NCBI RefSeq assembly: GCF_015352425.1
Contig: NZ_JADKNH010000009.1
Span: 62,001-126,000 of the forward strand
Reading direction: 5' to 3'
Length of the DNA: 64,000 nucleotides
DNA from: Fusibacter ferrireducens
GTDB taxonomy: Bacteria > Bacillota > Clostridia > Peptostreptococcales > Acidaminobacteraceae
This document shows, piece after piece, positions 44,447 through 53,786 of the stretch (its first letter is position 1; each line of letters starts with the position of its first letter). A model generated the notes under the pieces. The model was given only the letters and a program-made list of their open reading frames with translations. It searched no databases and was not told the origin of the DNA. A program made the position numbers and the translations under genes.

Positions 44447-45424
44447 TCATACCTCTTTCGTCATAATATCGCACTTAACAAAGTGCTCATTTCCAATATT
44501 TACATTTCTATCCCGTTCCTCTCTACATTCATCAATAGCATGCGGACACCTATCACGAAATTTGCAACCCACTGGTAAATGCGTTGGATCAGGCATCATG
44601 CCCTTAATGGGTTTAAGACGTTTTTCATTAGAGGTCAATCTGGGTAGAGAATTGAATAGACCTTTGGTGTATGGATGCCCAGGATAATCAAATACTTGAG
44701 CAGTTGTTCCATATTCAACAATTTCTCCTGAATATACGATGGCAACCTTATCACAAGTGCCAGCAACAACGCCGAGGTCATGAGTAATCATCAGAACAGA
44801 AGTGTTCAACTCTTTCTTGAGCTTATCCATCATCTCAAGGACCTGTGCTTGTATCGTCACGTCTAGTGCTGTTGTCGGTTCATCCGCCAAAAGAAGATCT
44901 GGCTCACACGCTAATGCCATTGCGATTACAACTCTCTGTTTCATACCACCAGAAAATTGGTGAGGATACTCTGAAAATCTTTCGCCGGGTATGCCAACTT
45001 TCTCTAGCATCTTTATGGCTTTAATTTCAGCTTCTGCTCTAGATAATTTTTCATGCAATCCAATGGTTTCCGCAATTTGTTTTCCAATAGTCATTATTGG
45101 ATTCAGCGCAGTCATTGGATCTTGAAATATCATTGAAATGCTATTGCCCCTGATATCGCGAATCTTATGCTCAGACATCTTCATGATATCTTTGCCTTCA
45201 AATAAAATCTCCCCACTTTTAATCTTTGCTGGAGGATCAGGAAGTATTCTCATGATCGCTTTAGCAATTGTCGTTTTACCCGCTCCTGTCTCTCCAACAA
45301 GCCCAAGCGTCTCGCCCTTGTTCAATGTAAAACTGACATTGTTGACCGCTTTGATAACTTTTCTATCTGCAACATACTCAACCACTAAATTGTTAATCTC
45401 TAGCAAGGTATTATTAATACTCAT
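44447..45424 (-). CDS. Peptide ABC transporter ATPase, OppD/DppD type (system 2)
   Basis: 325 residues. Walker A GETGAGKTT near 41, signature FSGGMKQRVVIAMAL, Walker B LLLADEPTTALDVT, switch LMITHDLGVV, and a C-terminal extension with VGCKFRDRCPHAIDECREE, a Cys cluster like that of its partner. It is 12 bases after oppC. Confidence 0.93.
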   Translation of the reverse strand: MSINNTLLEINNLVVEYVADRKVIKAVNNVSFTLNKGETLGLVGETGAGKTTIAKAIMRILPDPPAKIKSGEILFEGKDIMKMSEHKIRDIRGNSISMIFQDPMTALNPIMTIGKQIAETIGLHEKLSRAEAEIKAIKMLEKVGIPGERFSEYPHQFSGGMKQRVVIAMALACEPDLLLADEPTTALDVTIQAQVLEMMDKLKKELNTSVLMITHDLGVVAGTCDKVAIVYSGEIVEYGTTAQVFDYPGHPYTKGLFNSLPRLTSNEKRLKPIKGMMPDPTHLPVGCKFRDRCPHAIDECREERDRNVNIGNEHFVKCDIMTKEV

Positions 45425-45436
45425 TTATCTGTCTCC

Positions 45437-46303
45437 TTAATTCTTTAACCGCGGATCAAGCGCATCTCGCAACCCATCCCCGAGCATGTTAAAAGATAAA
45501 ACACTTGTCATGATACAAATACCTGGATAAATGACTAAATAGCCATAGTCTCTCATGTAATTTCTGCCCTCTACAAGCATTGCGCCCCATTCAGGTGATG
45601 GTGGTTGCGCCCCTAATCCAATGAAACTAAGTGTTGCCGCTGCTAAAATAGAATTTCCAATATTCATCGTAATTTCGACAATTAAAGGAGATATTGAATT
45701 GGGTAAAACGTGTTTGGTAATAATATGATAATCACTTGCATTGATCGCAATGGCTGCTTCAATAAATTCTTTTTCTCTAACTGTCATAATAGAAGCCCTA
45801 ATAATTCTGGCATAGGCAGGTATTGTAGATATACCTATTGCAAGAATGGCATTGTTGATACCAGGCCCCAGTGATGCTGCCAGCGCTATGGATAAAAGCA
45901 TCCCAGGAATAGACTGATAAATATCCAGAATACGCATGAGGATATTGTCCATTTTGCCACCGTAATAACCTGCAATAGAACCGAATATCGTTCCCAATGT
46001 AGAAGCCAATCCCACAGAAAGTATACCTATTTTGAGAGATTGTCTCGCACCGTAAATTAACCTGCTAAAAATATCTCGCCCCAATTTATCTGTCCCCAGT
46101 AAATGAGCTTTACTTGGTGCCGCATAAGTTGCTTTAAGGTTCTGTTCTGCAAAATTATAGGGGGCAACAATCGGTGCTAGTAAAGAAAGTATGCCAATTA
46201 AGAGAATAATGATCAATCCTGCCATTGCAAGTCTATTTCTCGAAAGTCTTCCTAAAATTTCTTTTAATTGCGACTTATGCCTTTTTCGCCTATTAACTGT
46301 CAT
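45437..46303 (-). CDS. Peptide ABC transporter permease, OppC/DppC type (system 2)
   Basis: 288 residues, normal OppC length, without the large extracellular insert of the system 1 protein. LLGTDKLGRDIFSRLIYGARQSL near 70 and the EAA loop AIAINASDYHIITKHVLPNSISP near 185 are typical. Its start overlaps the end of oppB by 11 bases. Confidence 0.93.
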   Translation of the reverse strand: MTVNRRKRHKSQLKEILGRLSRNRLAMAGLIIILLIGILSLLAPIVAPYNFAEQNLKATYAAPSKAHLLGTDKLGRDIFSRLIYGARQSLKIGILSVGLASTLGTIFGSIAGYYGGKMDNILMRILDIYQSIPGMLLSIALAASLGPGINNAILAIGISTIPAYARIIRASIMTVREKEFIEAAIAINASDYHIITKHVLPNSISPLIVEITMNIGNSILAAATLSFIGLGAQPPSPEWGAMLVEGRNYMRDYGYLVIYPGICIMTSVLSFNMLGDGLRDALDPRLKN

Positions 46304-47267
46304 ATTTTCTTATTCCCTTTCTTCTTTTTGTTTTAGAACTTTTATATTGTGATCGAATTCTTGGATCAACATATGCAAACACAACATCTACAAGAAGCAT
46401 AAATAAACAAAAGAAAACGGAGATGAACAATACGCCTCCTTGTACCACAGGATAATCCCTTTGTGAAATACCATTCATCATAAACACACCCATGCCTGGT
46501 ATGGAAAAAATCGTCTCCGCAATTAAAGCGCCCCCGAGAAGAGCCCCGACCATGTTACCAATCGTCATAATAATTGGTATTAAAGCATTTTTGAGAGCAT
46601 GATTAAAAATGACTTTCATTTCTTTCTGACCCTTTGCTCTAGCTGTCGTAATATAATCTTGACGAATGACTTCTAACATACTTGACCTCGTTTGTCTTGC
46701 AATTCCCGCTGCCCCGCCTAATGCAATAGAGACACAAGGCAGAATATAACCCGTCCACGATTTAATCCCCGAGGAGGGAAGCCATCCTAGCTTTTGAGAA
46801 AACAGCATGACTAATATTAATGCAAACCAAAAACTGGGCATAGATACGCAGAATAGCGAACCAAACATAGAAATATTATCTTTCCATGAATACTGATGAG
46901 TTGCAGCCAGAACACCTAGAGGCACCCCAATCAATGTTGCTAACAATACACTGATCAATGCAATTTTCACTGTAAAAGGAAATCTTAATAATATTTGATC
47001 GGTCACACTTTGTTTAGTTTGATAAGAATTTCCCAGATTGAAATCAATAAATACTTTTTTTAAGTAATCCACAAAGCGAACAGAAAAAGAGTCATTCAAT
47101 CCCAATTCATCTCTCTCCTGCTGTATTTGTTGCTCTGTTGCGTTAGCGCCTAACATCAATCGAACTGGATCGCCTGGTGTAAAGTACATTATGGTAAACA
47201 CAAAAAATGTTACCCCTAGAATGACTGGTATTAGCCATAAAAATCTTTTTGCTATAAACTCAAACAT
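46293..47267 (-). CDS. Peptide ABC transporter permease, OppB/DppB type (system 2)
   Basis: About 324 residues, six helices. MFEFIAKRFLWLIPVILGVTFFVF is the standard OppB opening, TARAKGQKEMKVIFNHALKNALIP the EAA loop and YVDPRIRSQYK the ending. The frame is open to ATG 47288, but ATG 47267 follows AAAGGAG by 4 bases and matches the family start. First gene of the operon; a -24/-12 promoter lies 44 bases upstream. Confidence 0.93.
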   Translation of the reverse strand: MFEFIAKRFLWLIPVILGVTFFVFTIMYFTPGDPVRLMLGANATEQQIQQERDELGLNDSFSVRFVDYLKKVFIDFNLGNSYQTKQSVTDQILLRFPFTVKIALISVLLATLIGVPLGVLAATHQYSWKDNISMFGSLFCVSMPSFWFALILVMLFSQKLGWLPSSGIKSWTGYILPCVSIALGGAAGIARQTRSSMLEVIRQDYITTARAKGQKEMKVIFNHALKNALIPIIMTIGNMVGALLGGALIAETIFSIPGMGVFMMNGISQRDYPVVQGGVLFISVFFCLFMLLVDVVFAYVDPRIRSQYKSSKTKRRKGIRKYDS

Positions 47268-47310
47268 ATTTCTCCTTTCATCATTCAAACTATATTTATA
47301 GTACCTTAAC

Positions 47311-47325
47311 GCAATCTATGTGCCA
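47311..47325 (-). promoter_or_regulatory. Sigma-54 (-24/-12) promoter of oppBCDFA, system 2
   Basis: On the minus strand TGGCAC-ATAGA-TTGC, with the GG and GC pairs at the exact sigma-54 spacing. Transcription should start about 12 bases downstream, near 47300, leaving a leader of about 33 bases. The -24 element is part of an inverted repeat GTGCCAA-N8-TTGGCAC (47320-47341). Confidence 0.85.
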
Positions 47326-47446
47326 ATTTGCTCATTGGCACATTCATTATGCTCAGAAAAGGTCTAATATACTAGATATAATCTTATTTTATTTTTATCT
47401 TTTACCTCATATCAGAATGTATACACACCTCTTTTTAAAAATTATG

Positions 47447-47493
47447 GTTTCAATATGAAATAACATTTCATAAAGAAGGTTTCATATTGAAAC
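47447..47493. promoter_or_regulatory. Putative upstream activator site for the PrpR-type regulator
   Basis: GTTTCAATATGAAA (47447-47460) and its exact inverse TTTCATATTGAAAC (47480-47493); each half is itself a TTTCA-N3-TGAAA dyad, and centres are 33 bp apart (about three helical turns). A weaker TTTCATAAAGAA lies between. It is about 145-160 bp upstream of one -24/-12 promoter and about 200 bp upstream of the other, the usual range for sigma-54 activators. Confidence 0.75.
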
Positions 47494-47670
47494 GTTTTCT
47501 CTTTGCCATAAGATCTATTTTGCAATTTGAAATGATTTGCAATGGCTATTATTCTATTTTTAGACAATGCTATATCCGCTGGATTTTTATTGTATAATAT
47601 AGCAATAGATTCAATTCTCTCGTTTAGAACGTCTTTTGCTGTTTTAAATCCATCCACGCCCCATCGATAT

Positions 47671-47685
47671 TGGCATCGTTTTTGC
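47671..47685 (+). promoter_or_regulatory. Sigma-54 (-24/-12) promoter of the double hydrolase gene
   Basis: TGGCAT-CGTTT-TTGC with correct GG-to-GC spacing. Transcription would begin near 47697, just before the GGAGG ribosome site at 47702 and the ATG at 47714. Confidence 0.8.
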
Positions 47686-47713
47686 GCAAATATGGATATT
47701 AGGAGGTTAACAT

Positions 47714-50700
47714 ATGAAAAAAAATAATTATAAAGAATCATTACCATTTTCCTATAAGGGCTACTCGAATCCAACATATGAGAACACTAAGACAAAATCT
47801 CAATACATCGAAAGTTATGATGGGACAAAACTGGCAATTGACATAACATTTCCCTTATCTGGCGAAGAGATTGTCACAGAAAATTTGCCCGTTATATTAC
47901 TGGCTTCAAGATCAAATCGAAGAAATCTAAACGATCCTGAGATTAAAATGGGCTGCGATTTAGTCGCATTTGGCTATATTTTCGCCGTTGTTGAGCTTCG
48001 AGGATGCGGTGTTTCTTATGGGGTCAATGATAGTTTTGGCAGTATTGAACACAGTAAAGATCTCATAAGCACAACGGAATGGCTGGCGTCACAACACTGG
48101 TGTACTGGAAAAATTGGTATGCTAGGATGCTCTAATCGTGCCTATATACAGCTCTGTGCATCCGCATTATACCCGGATAAAATTGTTGCTCTCACACCTG
48201 TTGTAGCCGTTTCAGATTTTTACTACCAGAATTATCCAAACGGTGTGTCTGCTGTCCCTCATATTAAACTTCCTAATCCGGATCATATGTTATCTAAGAC
48301 AGAATACTTAGAGACCGTGGTCCCTGTGGATGCAGATACCGATGGCCAAATCGCATATGAAGCTTATGTCAACTGTCATTTTAATCATAATAAGAATTTC
48401 TTCGAAACGCTTTTTCTAGAAGACATGTGTAGAGATTCTGAACATCCAGATTATGACCACAAAAAAACCAATATGACATTACCTCCTTTTGGAAAATTGG
48501 ATCATTTCTTTCATAATGCCTCTGTAAAACAGCATCAATATATCGGCGAACTTGAATCAGGCACCTTAGGGCAGTTAGCGCATTTTATTGATTTTGGCGG
48601 AACCGTTTTTCTTGGACCGTGGACTCATTTTGGCGCACTTATAGGCGACTCCCCTTTTCCCAACGGTTCCATAGATATTTTAGAATCATACTGCCGTTGG
48701 TACGACTATGTCTTAAAAGGTATCGACAACGGCTTTGATAAAATGCCCGCAGTCACATACTATATGTTTAATGCTCAGGAAGGTCACGAATGGCGTTTCT
48801 CTGAGAGTTGGCCACCAGAAAATGAAGTCCGAACTCCATTATATCTTTCGCCAAAAGCATCCCATACGATCTCTTCAGCTCACGATGGCACTTTAACACT
48901 TGAACCGTGCAATAACGTAGAGTCTATCACTTATCAAATAAGAGATGATATCATCGTATTTAAAAATAAAGAAGGGCTCAGTAACTATGACCGATCTGAA
49001 CTCTTTTGGAATGGCAATATGTCTGAAGATGTGGACCAAAAGGGGTTAACCTTTACAACCGCACCACTCTTTTCACTTTATCAAAATGAGATGGCCGGTT
49101 GTGTATCTGTTGATTTATGGGTATCTTCTCCTGCTAGAGACGTTGATTTTATCGTCTACTTAGAAGAAGTGCTTCCTGATGGCACCTCTCATTATATTAA
49201 AGATGGCGTCATGCGCGCTTCTCATCGAACGACTGGTCCAAATCCAGCGTGGCAGAAAATGGGGGCTACGTGGCATACGAGTATGTCATCAGATGTAAAG
49301 CGCTGTCTCGACGAAGGCCTGAGTCAACCTACTCATATTCAGTTTGCCATAGATCCTATAGCATATCATTTTTCAGCTCAAAGTCGAATACGATTTACAA
49401 TTACCTGTGCTAACAGAGCCGCATATCAGCATAACATGTATGAAAATGAATGCCCTGAAATCACATTATATACTGGAGGCCAATATGCTTCTTTCATCAG
49501 CGTTCCCTTCCTTGAAGAGTCCAATCAGACTTACAAGGGCTTGGCTACATTTGATGAGAAAAGTTTTCCAGCCACGCTCTATGCTTTCAAAGAAAACACT
49601 TATCTTTATACAAACAGCATTTGGCATAAATTCAAGACGCCAGATGCATACACAGTGACAGAGCATGGCGTTGTATTTGCCGAAGGCAACATTCATTTTT
49701 GTGCTGTGGGCGCTCCAATAAGCAGTCCCACAATGCCGGACAGTAGAATTCCCTCAGCACCTGTGCACCCTTTCCCGACATATAGAAAACAGTTTGTAGC
49801 CAATGTCCCCATATCTTCTCGTGACTACAATCTCTTTGTCCCAGGGCGCAAAAATCTCTATCTTGATGTTTTTATAAAGAAACACTCTGAATCCATGCCT
49901 TGTATCGTTTACATTCATGGTTACGGCAGTCCATATGCCTATCTCCCCACTCAAATGCTCATGATGTACGAAGCAGGGTATGCCATAGCCGCAATCGACG
50001 TTAGAAACTATCCACCTAACGAATTTCCCGATTATATTAACGATGCCAAAGGCGCTATTCGTTACTTAAGAGCAAATGCAGCTCAATTTGGCATTAATCC
50101 AGATAAAATTGGCATGTATGGCTTTTCCCTTGGCGGCAATACAACCCTGATGGTGGCCATGACAGGAGACTTACCTGCTCTGGAAGGTGACGTTGGCGGC
50201 AACTTAGAGTATTCCAGTAGAGTACAGGCAGCAGCCGCTGGCTTTGCATGGTCTGACTTGCTCTACATGGGCAAGGATATTGCCGATGAATTCCAACATT
50301 CACCACAACTTCAAGCCGATCGAATTTTGATGACTGACGGAGAATATTCGCCAAGTTCAGAAGTTATAGGTTTTAGTGGTCCCGGCAAGGGATTAAAGGT
50401 TTTAAGAGAATATATGGAAAATGGTTGCACACCATCCAACAGTTTATTCGATTCCAAACTTCAGCAAGCTGCATCAGCTTCCCCGGTAAATTATGCAAAT
50501 CCCTCTGTACCACCTATAGCACTTTTTGGCGGTCGGGGCATGGATACCATTAACATTGCCTTTAAGCAGTCCTTGCGCACCTTTGAAGCTTTAAACAAAG
50601 TAGATGCCTTAACCTTTCTGTACGGCAACACAACAGGTGAATACGGAGAAAAACGAGAAACACAACAGGCTCTAAAATTTTTCTTCGCTTCTCAACTTAA

Positions 50701-50980
50701 CGAAAAGAGAACCCATCGCATATTGGCGTTTAATACAGAACAGAATATAGTCGTCGTAGATTATGTTTCAAAGAAATTACAAAAAAATCCCGTACTGGAT
50801 AACGGCTGTTTCTTAGTTCATGAAGATGACTTTAGTCCATATCTTGCGGATATTGTATCACCTGCTTATAATACCAAAAATCATTGCCTAGATCTATTGA
50901 GCCTAACAGGCGACAACTTGATTTCCAAGTACTATGATGCACACAATACGCTCATACTAAAAATAGATTTGAATCCTTGA
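47714..50980 (+). CDS. Two-domain hydrolase: CocE/X-Pro-peptidase-like plus second alpha/beta-hydrolase
   Basis: 1088 residues. Residues about 20-320 form a CocE/NonD/S15 hydrolase (GTKLAIDITFP; nucleophile S140 in GCSNRAY; H305 in GPWTHFGAL). Residues 350-600 match the beta jelly-roll that follows in CocE enzymes (FTTAPLFSLYQNEMAGCVSVDLWVSS). Residues about 700-1010 are a second esterase/peptidase-like domain with HGYGSPYAY, DAKGAIRYLRANAAQFGINPDKIGMYGFSLGG (nucleophile S805) and a possible acid in LFGGRGMDT. No signal peptide. CocE-family proteins are normally 550-650 residues, so this is a fusion. A strong GGAGG site precedes ATG. It is divergent from peptide importer 2 and shares its sigma-54 control, so acylated or proline-containing peptides are likely substrates. 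Confidence 0.85.
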   Translation: MKKNNYKESLPFSYKGYSNPTYENTKTKSQYIESYDGTKLAIDITFPLSGEEIVTENLPVILLASRSNRRNLNDPEIKMGCDLVAFGYIFAVVELRGCGVSYGVNDSFGSIEHSKDLISTTEWLASQHWCTGKIGMLGCSNRAYIQLCASALYPDKIVALTPVVAVSDFYYQNYPNGVSAVPHIKLPNPDHMLSKTEYLETVVPVDADTDGQIAYEAYVNCHFNHNKNFFETLFLEDMCRDSEHPDYDHKKTNMTLPPFGKLDHFFHNASVKQHQYIGELESGTLGQLAHFIDFGGTVFLGPWTHFGALIGDSPFPNGSIDILESYCRWYDYVLKGIDNGFDKMPAVTYYMFNAQEGHEWRFSESWPPENEVRTPLYLSPKASHTISSAHDGTLTLEPCNNVESITYQIRDDIIVFKNKEGLSNYDRSELFWNGNMSEDVDQKGLTFTTAPLFSLYQNEMAGCVSVDLWVSSPARDVDFIVYLEEVLPDGTSHYIKDGVMRASHRTTGPNPAWQKMGATWHTSMSSDVKRCLDEGLSQPTHIQFAIDPIAYHFSAQSRIRFTITCANRAAYQHNMYENECPEITLYTGGQYASFISVPFLEESNQTYKGLATFDEKSFPATLYAFKENTYLYTNSIWHKFKTPDAYTVTEHGVVFAEGNIHFCAVGAPISSPTMPDSRIPSAPVHPFPTYRKQFVANVPISSRDYNLFVPGRKNLYLDVFIKKHSESMPCIVYIHGYGSPYAYLPTQMLMMYEAGYAIAAIDVRNYPPNEFPDYINDAKGAIRYLRANAAQFGINPDKIGMYGFSLGGNTTLMVAMTGDLPALEGDVGGNLEYSSRVQAAAAGFAWSDLLYMGKDIADEFQHSPQLQADRILMTDGEYSPSSEVIGFSGPGKGLKVLREYMENGCTPSNSLFDSKLQQAASASPVNYANPSVPPIALFGGRGMDTINIAFKQSLRTFEALNKVDALTFLYGNTTGEYGEKRETQQALKFFFASQLNEKRTHRILAFNTEQNIVVVDYVSKKLQKNPVLDNGCFLVHEDDFSPYLADIVSPAYNTKNHCLDLLSLTGDNLISKYYDAHNTLILKIDLNP

Positions 50981-51038
50981 ATAACGGGTTTATCTCTATA
51001 ATGCCACATCACTGACGCTGCATAGACAATACTTTTCC

Positions 51039-51090
51039 AAAAAAATGACCATATTTTCCCATCTATTTGGGGTCATATAGTCATTTTTTT
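51039..51090. terminator. Bidirectional terminator between hydrolase and glycyl radical enzyme genes
   Basis: Arms AAAAAAATGAC (51039-51049) and GTCATTTTTTT (51080-51090) pair, with alternative inner pairing TGACC/GGTCA. A- and T-runs flank both sides. It separates convergent genes. Confidence 0.7.
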
Positions 51091-51129
51091 TAATTAAAAT
51101 TATTGTCAACAGCACCTTTATGCGATCCG

Positions 51130-53541
51130 TTACAGGTTATGTCCTGTCCGTTCAATAACCTCATCTTGTATTTGAGGCGTCAACTTCGTGAAATACGCAC
51201 TGTAACCTGCAACTCTTACCACGAGTTCAGAATGTTTTTCTGGGTGATGTTTTGCATCTTCCATCTCTTCTTGATCTACAATATTAAATTGAATGTGCTT
51301 ACCGCCATGTGTCAAGTATGTTTTTATCATAGATCCCAGTTTTTTTAGGTCGTCTTCCGTCTTGAGATTATCCGGTAAGATTTTCATATTCATTAAAGTG
51401 CCCTGATAAGCGTCTTGATTTACGCGCATTGCACTCATAAAAGCCGCCAGAGGACCATTTTTATCCGTCCCGTGGTCTGGGGATAACGAGGCATCCGCAA
51501 GAATTTCTCCGCTTTTCCGACCGTCGGCAGTGGCCCCAGTACACTCGCCACCAGGTTGATGTGCAGAAATGGATATGGCATTGGGCTTTAAAGTATCTCC
51601 ATATGCACATGGGAGACTTAAGCAAACATCTGCATGCAACTTATATATTGCCGCAACTAACGCATCCACCTCAGGTATATTATTGCCATATTTATCTTGA
51701 GCTTTAAACTCTTGTTGCATACTTTCATAACCCACCCAATTCGCATCTAGAGCATCCACAAGCTGTTTCATAGAGTATTTTTTTTGATCATAGATGAGCT
51801 TCTTTATGGCATAGAGTGCATTTCCTGCGTTTACACCTCCAACTGCACCCAAAACCGCACCGTTTTCAAAGGCAAACTTTCGATTATACATATCCTTGCC
51901 CTCTTTTACGCCGTCCTTCATGAGTGCAGACCGGAATACGTCTGGAAAGAGTTCTCGCTCTATAATCAACTCTACATTAATCCTCTCATTTGCCATGGAC
52001 ATCAAATATCTTATTTCATTAAAAACTGCCGTTTTAAATTCTTCAAAAGTTGACATTTCAGTTACATCGCCAAAGGACTTTCCAACCATTTCATTTGTAT
52101 ATCTGCAGAATCCATTATGCATACAAATATCCATGGCTTGCGGAACTACGAAAAATGTGGCCACCTGTGTACGGGTAATCCCTGGAATATTGCCATCAAC
52201 ACAGCCTGTTGGCACATAATCCCTTGCTTCTTCAATGGACAAGCGATTGGTTTCACTCTGATTCACAAAAAAATTAATGAAACTGTTATCCCCAATAAAT
52301 GCGGGCAAGCCTACGCCACTTCTGACACATGCCAGCGCTTTAATCATAAGCTTTTCAGGCGTACCTGAATGCACGCGCAGCGTTAGTGTATGGTGTGGCA
52401 AATGCGTTTCAATAGCCGCATCTAGCAAAAGATACGATAATTCATTTGTTGCATCGCTACCATCTTTCTTTTGTCCACCAATAGTCCAGTTATACCATTT
52501 TGCCATACCTGCATTTTTTGCTCTATTTGCTTTGCCAGATACTCGATTGATTTTCATCACCTTGCAACGCATAATCTCTAGTAATTCCAGTACCTCTGAA
52601 TCTGTTATCTTTCCGTTATCGATATCCTTCTTATAAAACGGATACATGTACTGATCAAATCGACCTGCTGTGGATGTTGGCGAAGGACACACCAATAAAA
52701 AAGTAAACCAGAACGATTGCAAAGCTTCATAAAAAGATTCCGCAGGTTCATAAGGTACTTTTCGGCAGACTCTTGCCATTTCAAGCAATTCCTCTTTACG
52801 TGTTTTATCTTTTTCAGCAAGCGCCATATTTTCAGCTAATTCTGCATATCTTCTGCTCATGCGAACCCATGCTTCAAAGACGATGACAACACCCTCCCAA
52901 TAATTACGTTTTTCTATACTATCTGCAGAATCGTATTTTAAATTCTTCAAGCATTCTTTTGCTTCATAAATAATACTTTTAGCACCCTCTTGCAAAATAC
53001 GAGAATAATCTATGCACACCAGAGAAAATCCTGGGCCAAGCCCATACCCTGACATTGCAAAGCCACCTCCAGATCCACCCTTTTTGTCTTTCCAAGGCGG
53101 AAGAATACAGCCTGATTTCATAAATGGCCATAAGCGTTCATTTTCGCCTAAAGACTTTCCCATGGCTTCAATTAGATTACTATTTACTGAGTTATTACTA
53201 AACTTCTCATTGAGATGATATAGTTCTTCTTCATCTTCAGGTGTAATCGTATACACTTCACTCTTTAAAGACTCTACTTCTTCTTTTGTCCATACGCCGT
53301 ATTCGTATTGCATTTCAAGGCCAAAAGGTTTACTCGCACCAGACCCACAAAGCAAATCGTCCTCTTCAATAAAAATGGTGATATTGTCAAGAACATGAGC
53401 ATGCAACTTTGATCTTCTGAGCAAAATAGGCTCTCCTCCTGTCACCTCTAACGATTCATTGGCCAAACGAAATTGTTCAACGCACAATGGGTATTTATTG
53501 ATGCGAAGACTATTGATCATTCTTTTAACACGTTCTGTCAT
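51130..53541 (-). CDS. Glycyl radical enzyme of the PFL/dehydratase superfamily, unknown substrate
   Basis: 803 residues, the superfamily length. The radical glycine is G779 in RVAGYSAYF near the C-terminus; the catalytic cysteine is C447 in VPTGCVDGNIPG. Most glycerol/diol dehydratase-type and C-S lyase members read Cys-x-Glu at this loop; here it is C447-V-D449. Pyruvate formate-lyase itself has two adjacent cysteines, so this is not PFL. The enzyme needs its activase, encoded divergently 245 bases away, to install the radical. Adjacent TauE/SafE exporter hints at sulfite release from an organosulfonate, but this is only context. ATG follows AGAGGATAGGATAGAG. Confidence 0.88.
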   Translation of the reverse strand: MTERVKRMINSLRINKYPLCVEQFRLANESLEVTGGEPILLRRSKLHAHVLDNITIFIEEDDLLCGSGASKPFGLEMQYEYGVWTKEEVESLKSEVYTITPEDEEELYHLNEKFSNNSVNSNLIEAMGKSLGENERLWPFMKSGCILPPWKDKKGGSGGGFAMSGYGLGPGFSLVCIDYSRILQEGAKSIIYEAKECLKNLKYDSADSIEKRNYWEGVVIVFEAWVRMSRRYAELAENMALAEKDKTRKEELLEMARVCRKVPYEPAESFYEALQSFWFTFLLVCPSPTSTAGRFDQYMYPFYKKDIDNGKITDSEVLELLEIMRCKVMKINRVSGKANRAKNAGMAKWYNWTIGGQKKDGSDATNELSYLLLDAAIETHLPHHTLTLRVHSGTPEKLMIKALACVRSGVGLPAFIGDNSFINFFVNQSETNRLSIEEARDYVPTGCVDGNIPGITRTQVATFFVVPQAMDICMHNGFCRYTNEMVGKSFGDVTEMSTFEEFKTAVFNEIRYLMSMANERINVELIIERELFPDVFRSALMKDGVKEGKDMYNRKFAFENGAVLGAVGGVNAGNALYAIKKLIYDQKKYSMKQLVDALDANWVGYESMQQEFKAQDKYGNNIPEVDALVAAIYKLHADVCLSLPCAYGDTLKPNAISISAHQPGGECTGATADGRKSGEILADASLSPDHGTDKNGPLAAFMSAMRVNQDAYQGTLMNMKILPDNLKTEDDLKKLGSMIKTYLTHGGKHIQFNIVDQEEMEDAKHHPEKHSELVVRVAGYSAYFTKLTPQIQDEVIERTGHNL

Positions 53542-53786
53542 CTCTATCCTATCCTCTCAAAAAAATTGACTTTTCTTTTAGCTTCTTATTATAGATATCA
53601 TATATAAAGTATGGCGCAGAAACAATTGTATTCACGTAATACAGCACAACTCTATATGTGATGCACAATCCATTGTTACCTGTGAATATATCTCTTATAA
53701 ATGGTTGACTATAATTTGAGCTGAGATAAACTGATTTATAGAATGGTATTGATATCATGTCATTATTTTGATTAAGGAGCACTTCT

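Noticed and set aside
47335-47351. Possible plus-strand sigma-54 promoter TGGCAC...TTATGC
   Set aside because: The GC pair is two bases too far from the GG pair, and a correctly spaced promoter lies closer to the hydrolase at 47671.
47442-47777. 111-codon minus-strand frame in the oppB/hydrolase intergenic region
   Set aside because: It runs antisense into the start of the double hydrolase and across the activator dyad and sigma-54 promoter; no ribosome site or recognisable protein pattern.
51130-53541. Pyruvate formate-lyase
   Set aside because: The active site has a single cysteine (GCVDG) rather than two adjacent cysteines, and the activase has two extra ferredoxin clusters.
53629-53688. 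Inverted repeat TATTCAC/GTGAATA in the glycyl radical enzyme control region
   Set aside because: Seven-base arms 46 bases apart in AT-rich DNA are likely by chance.
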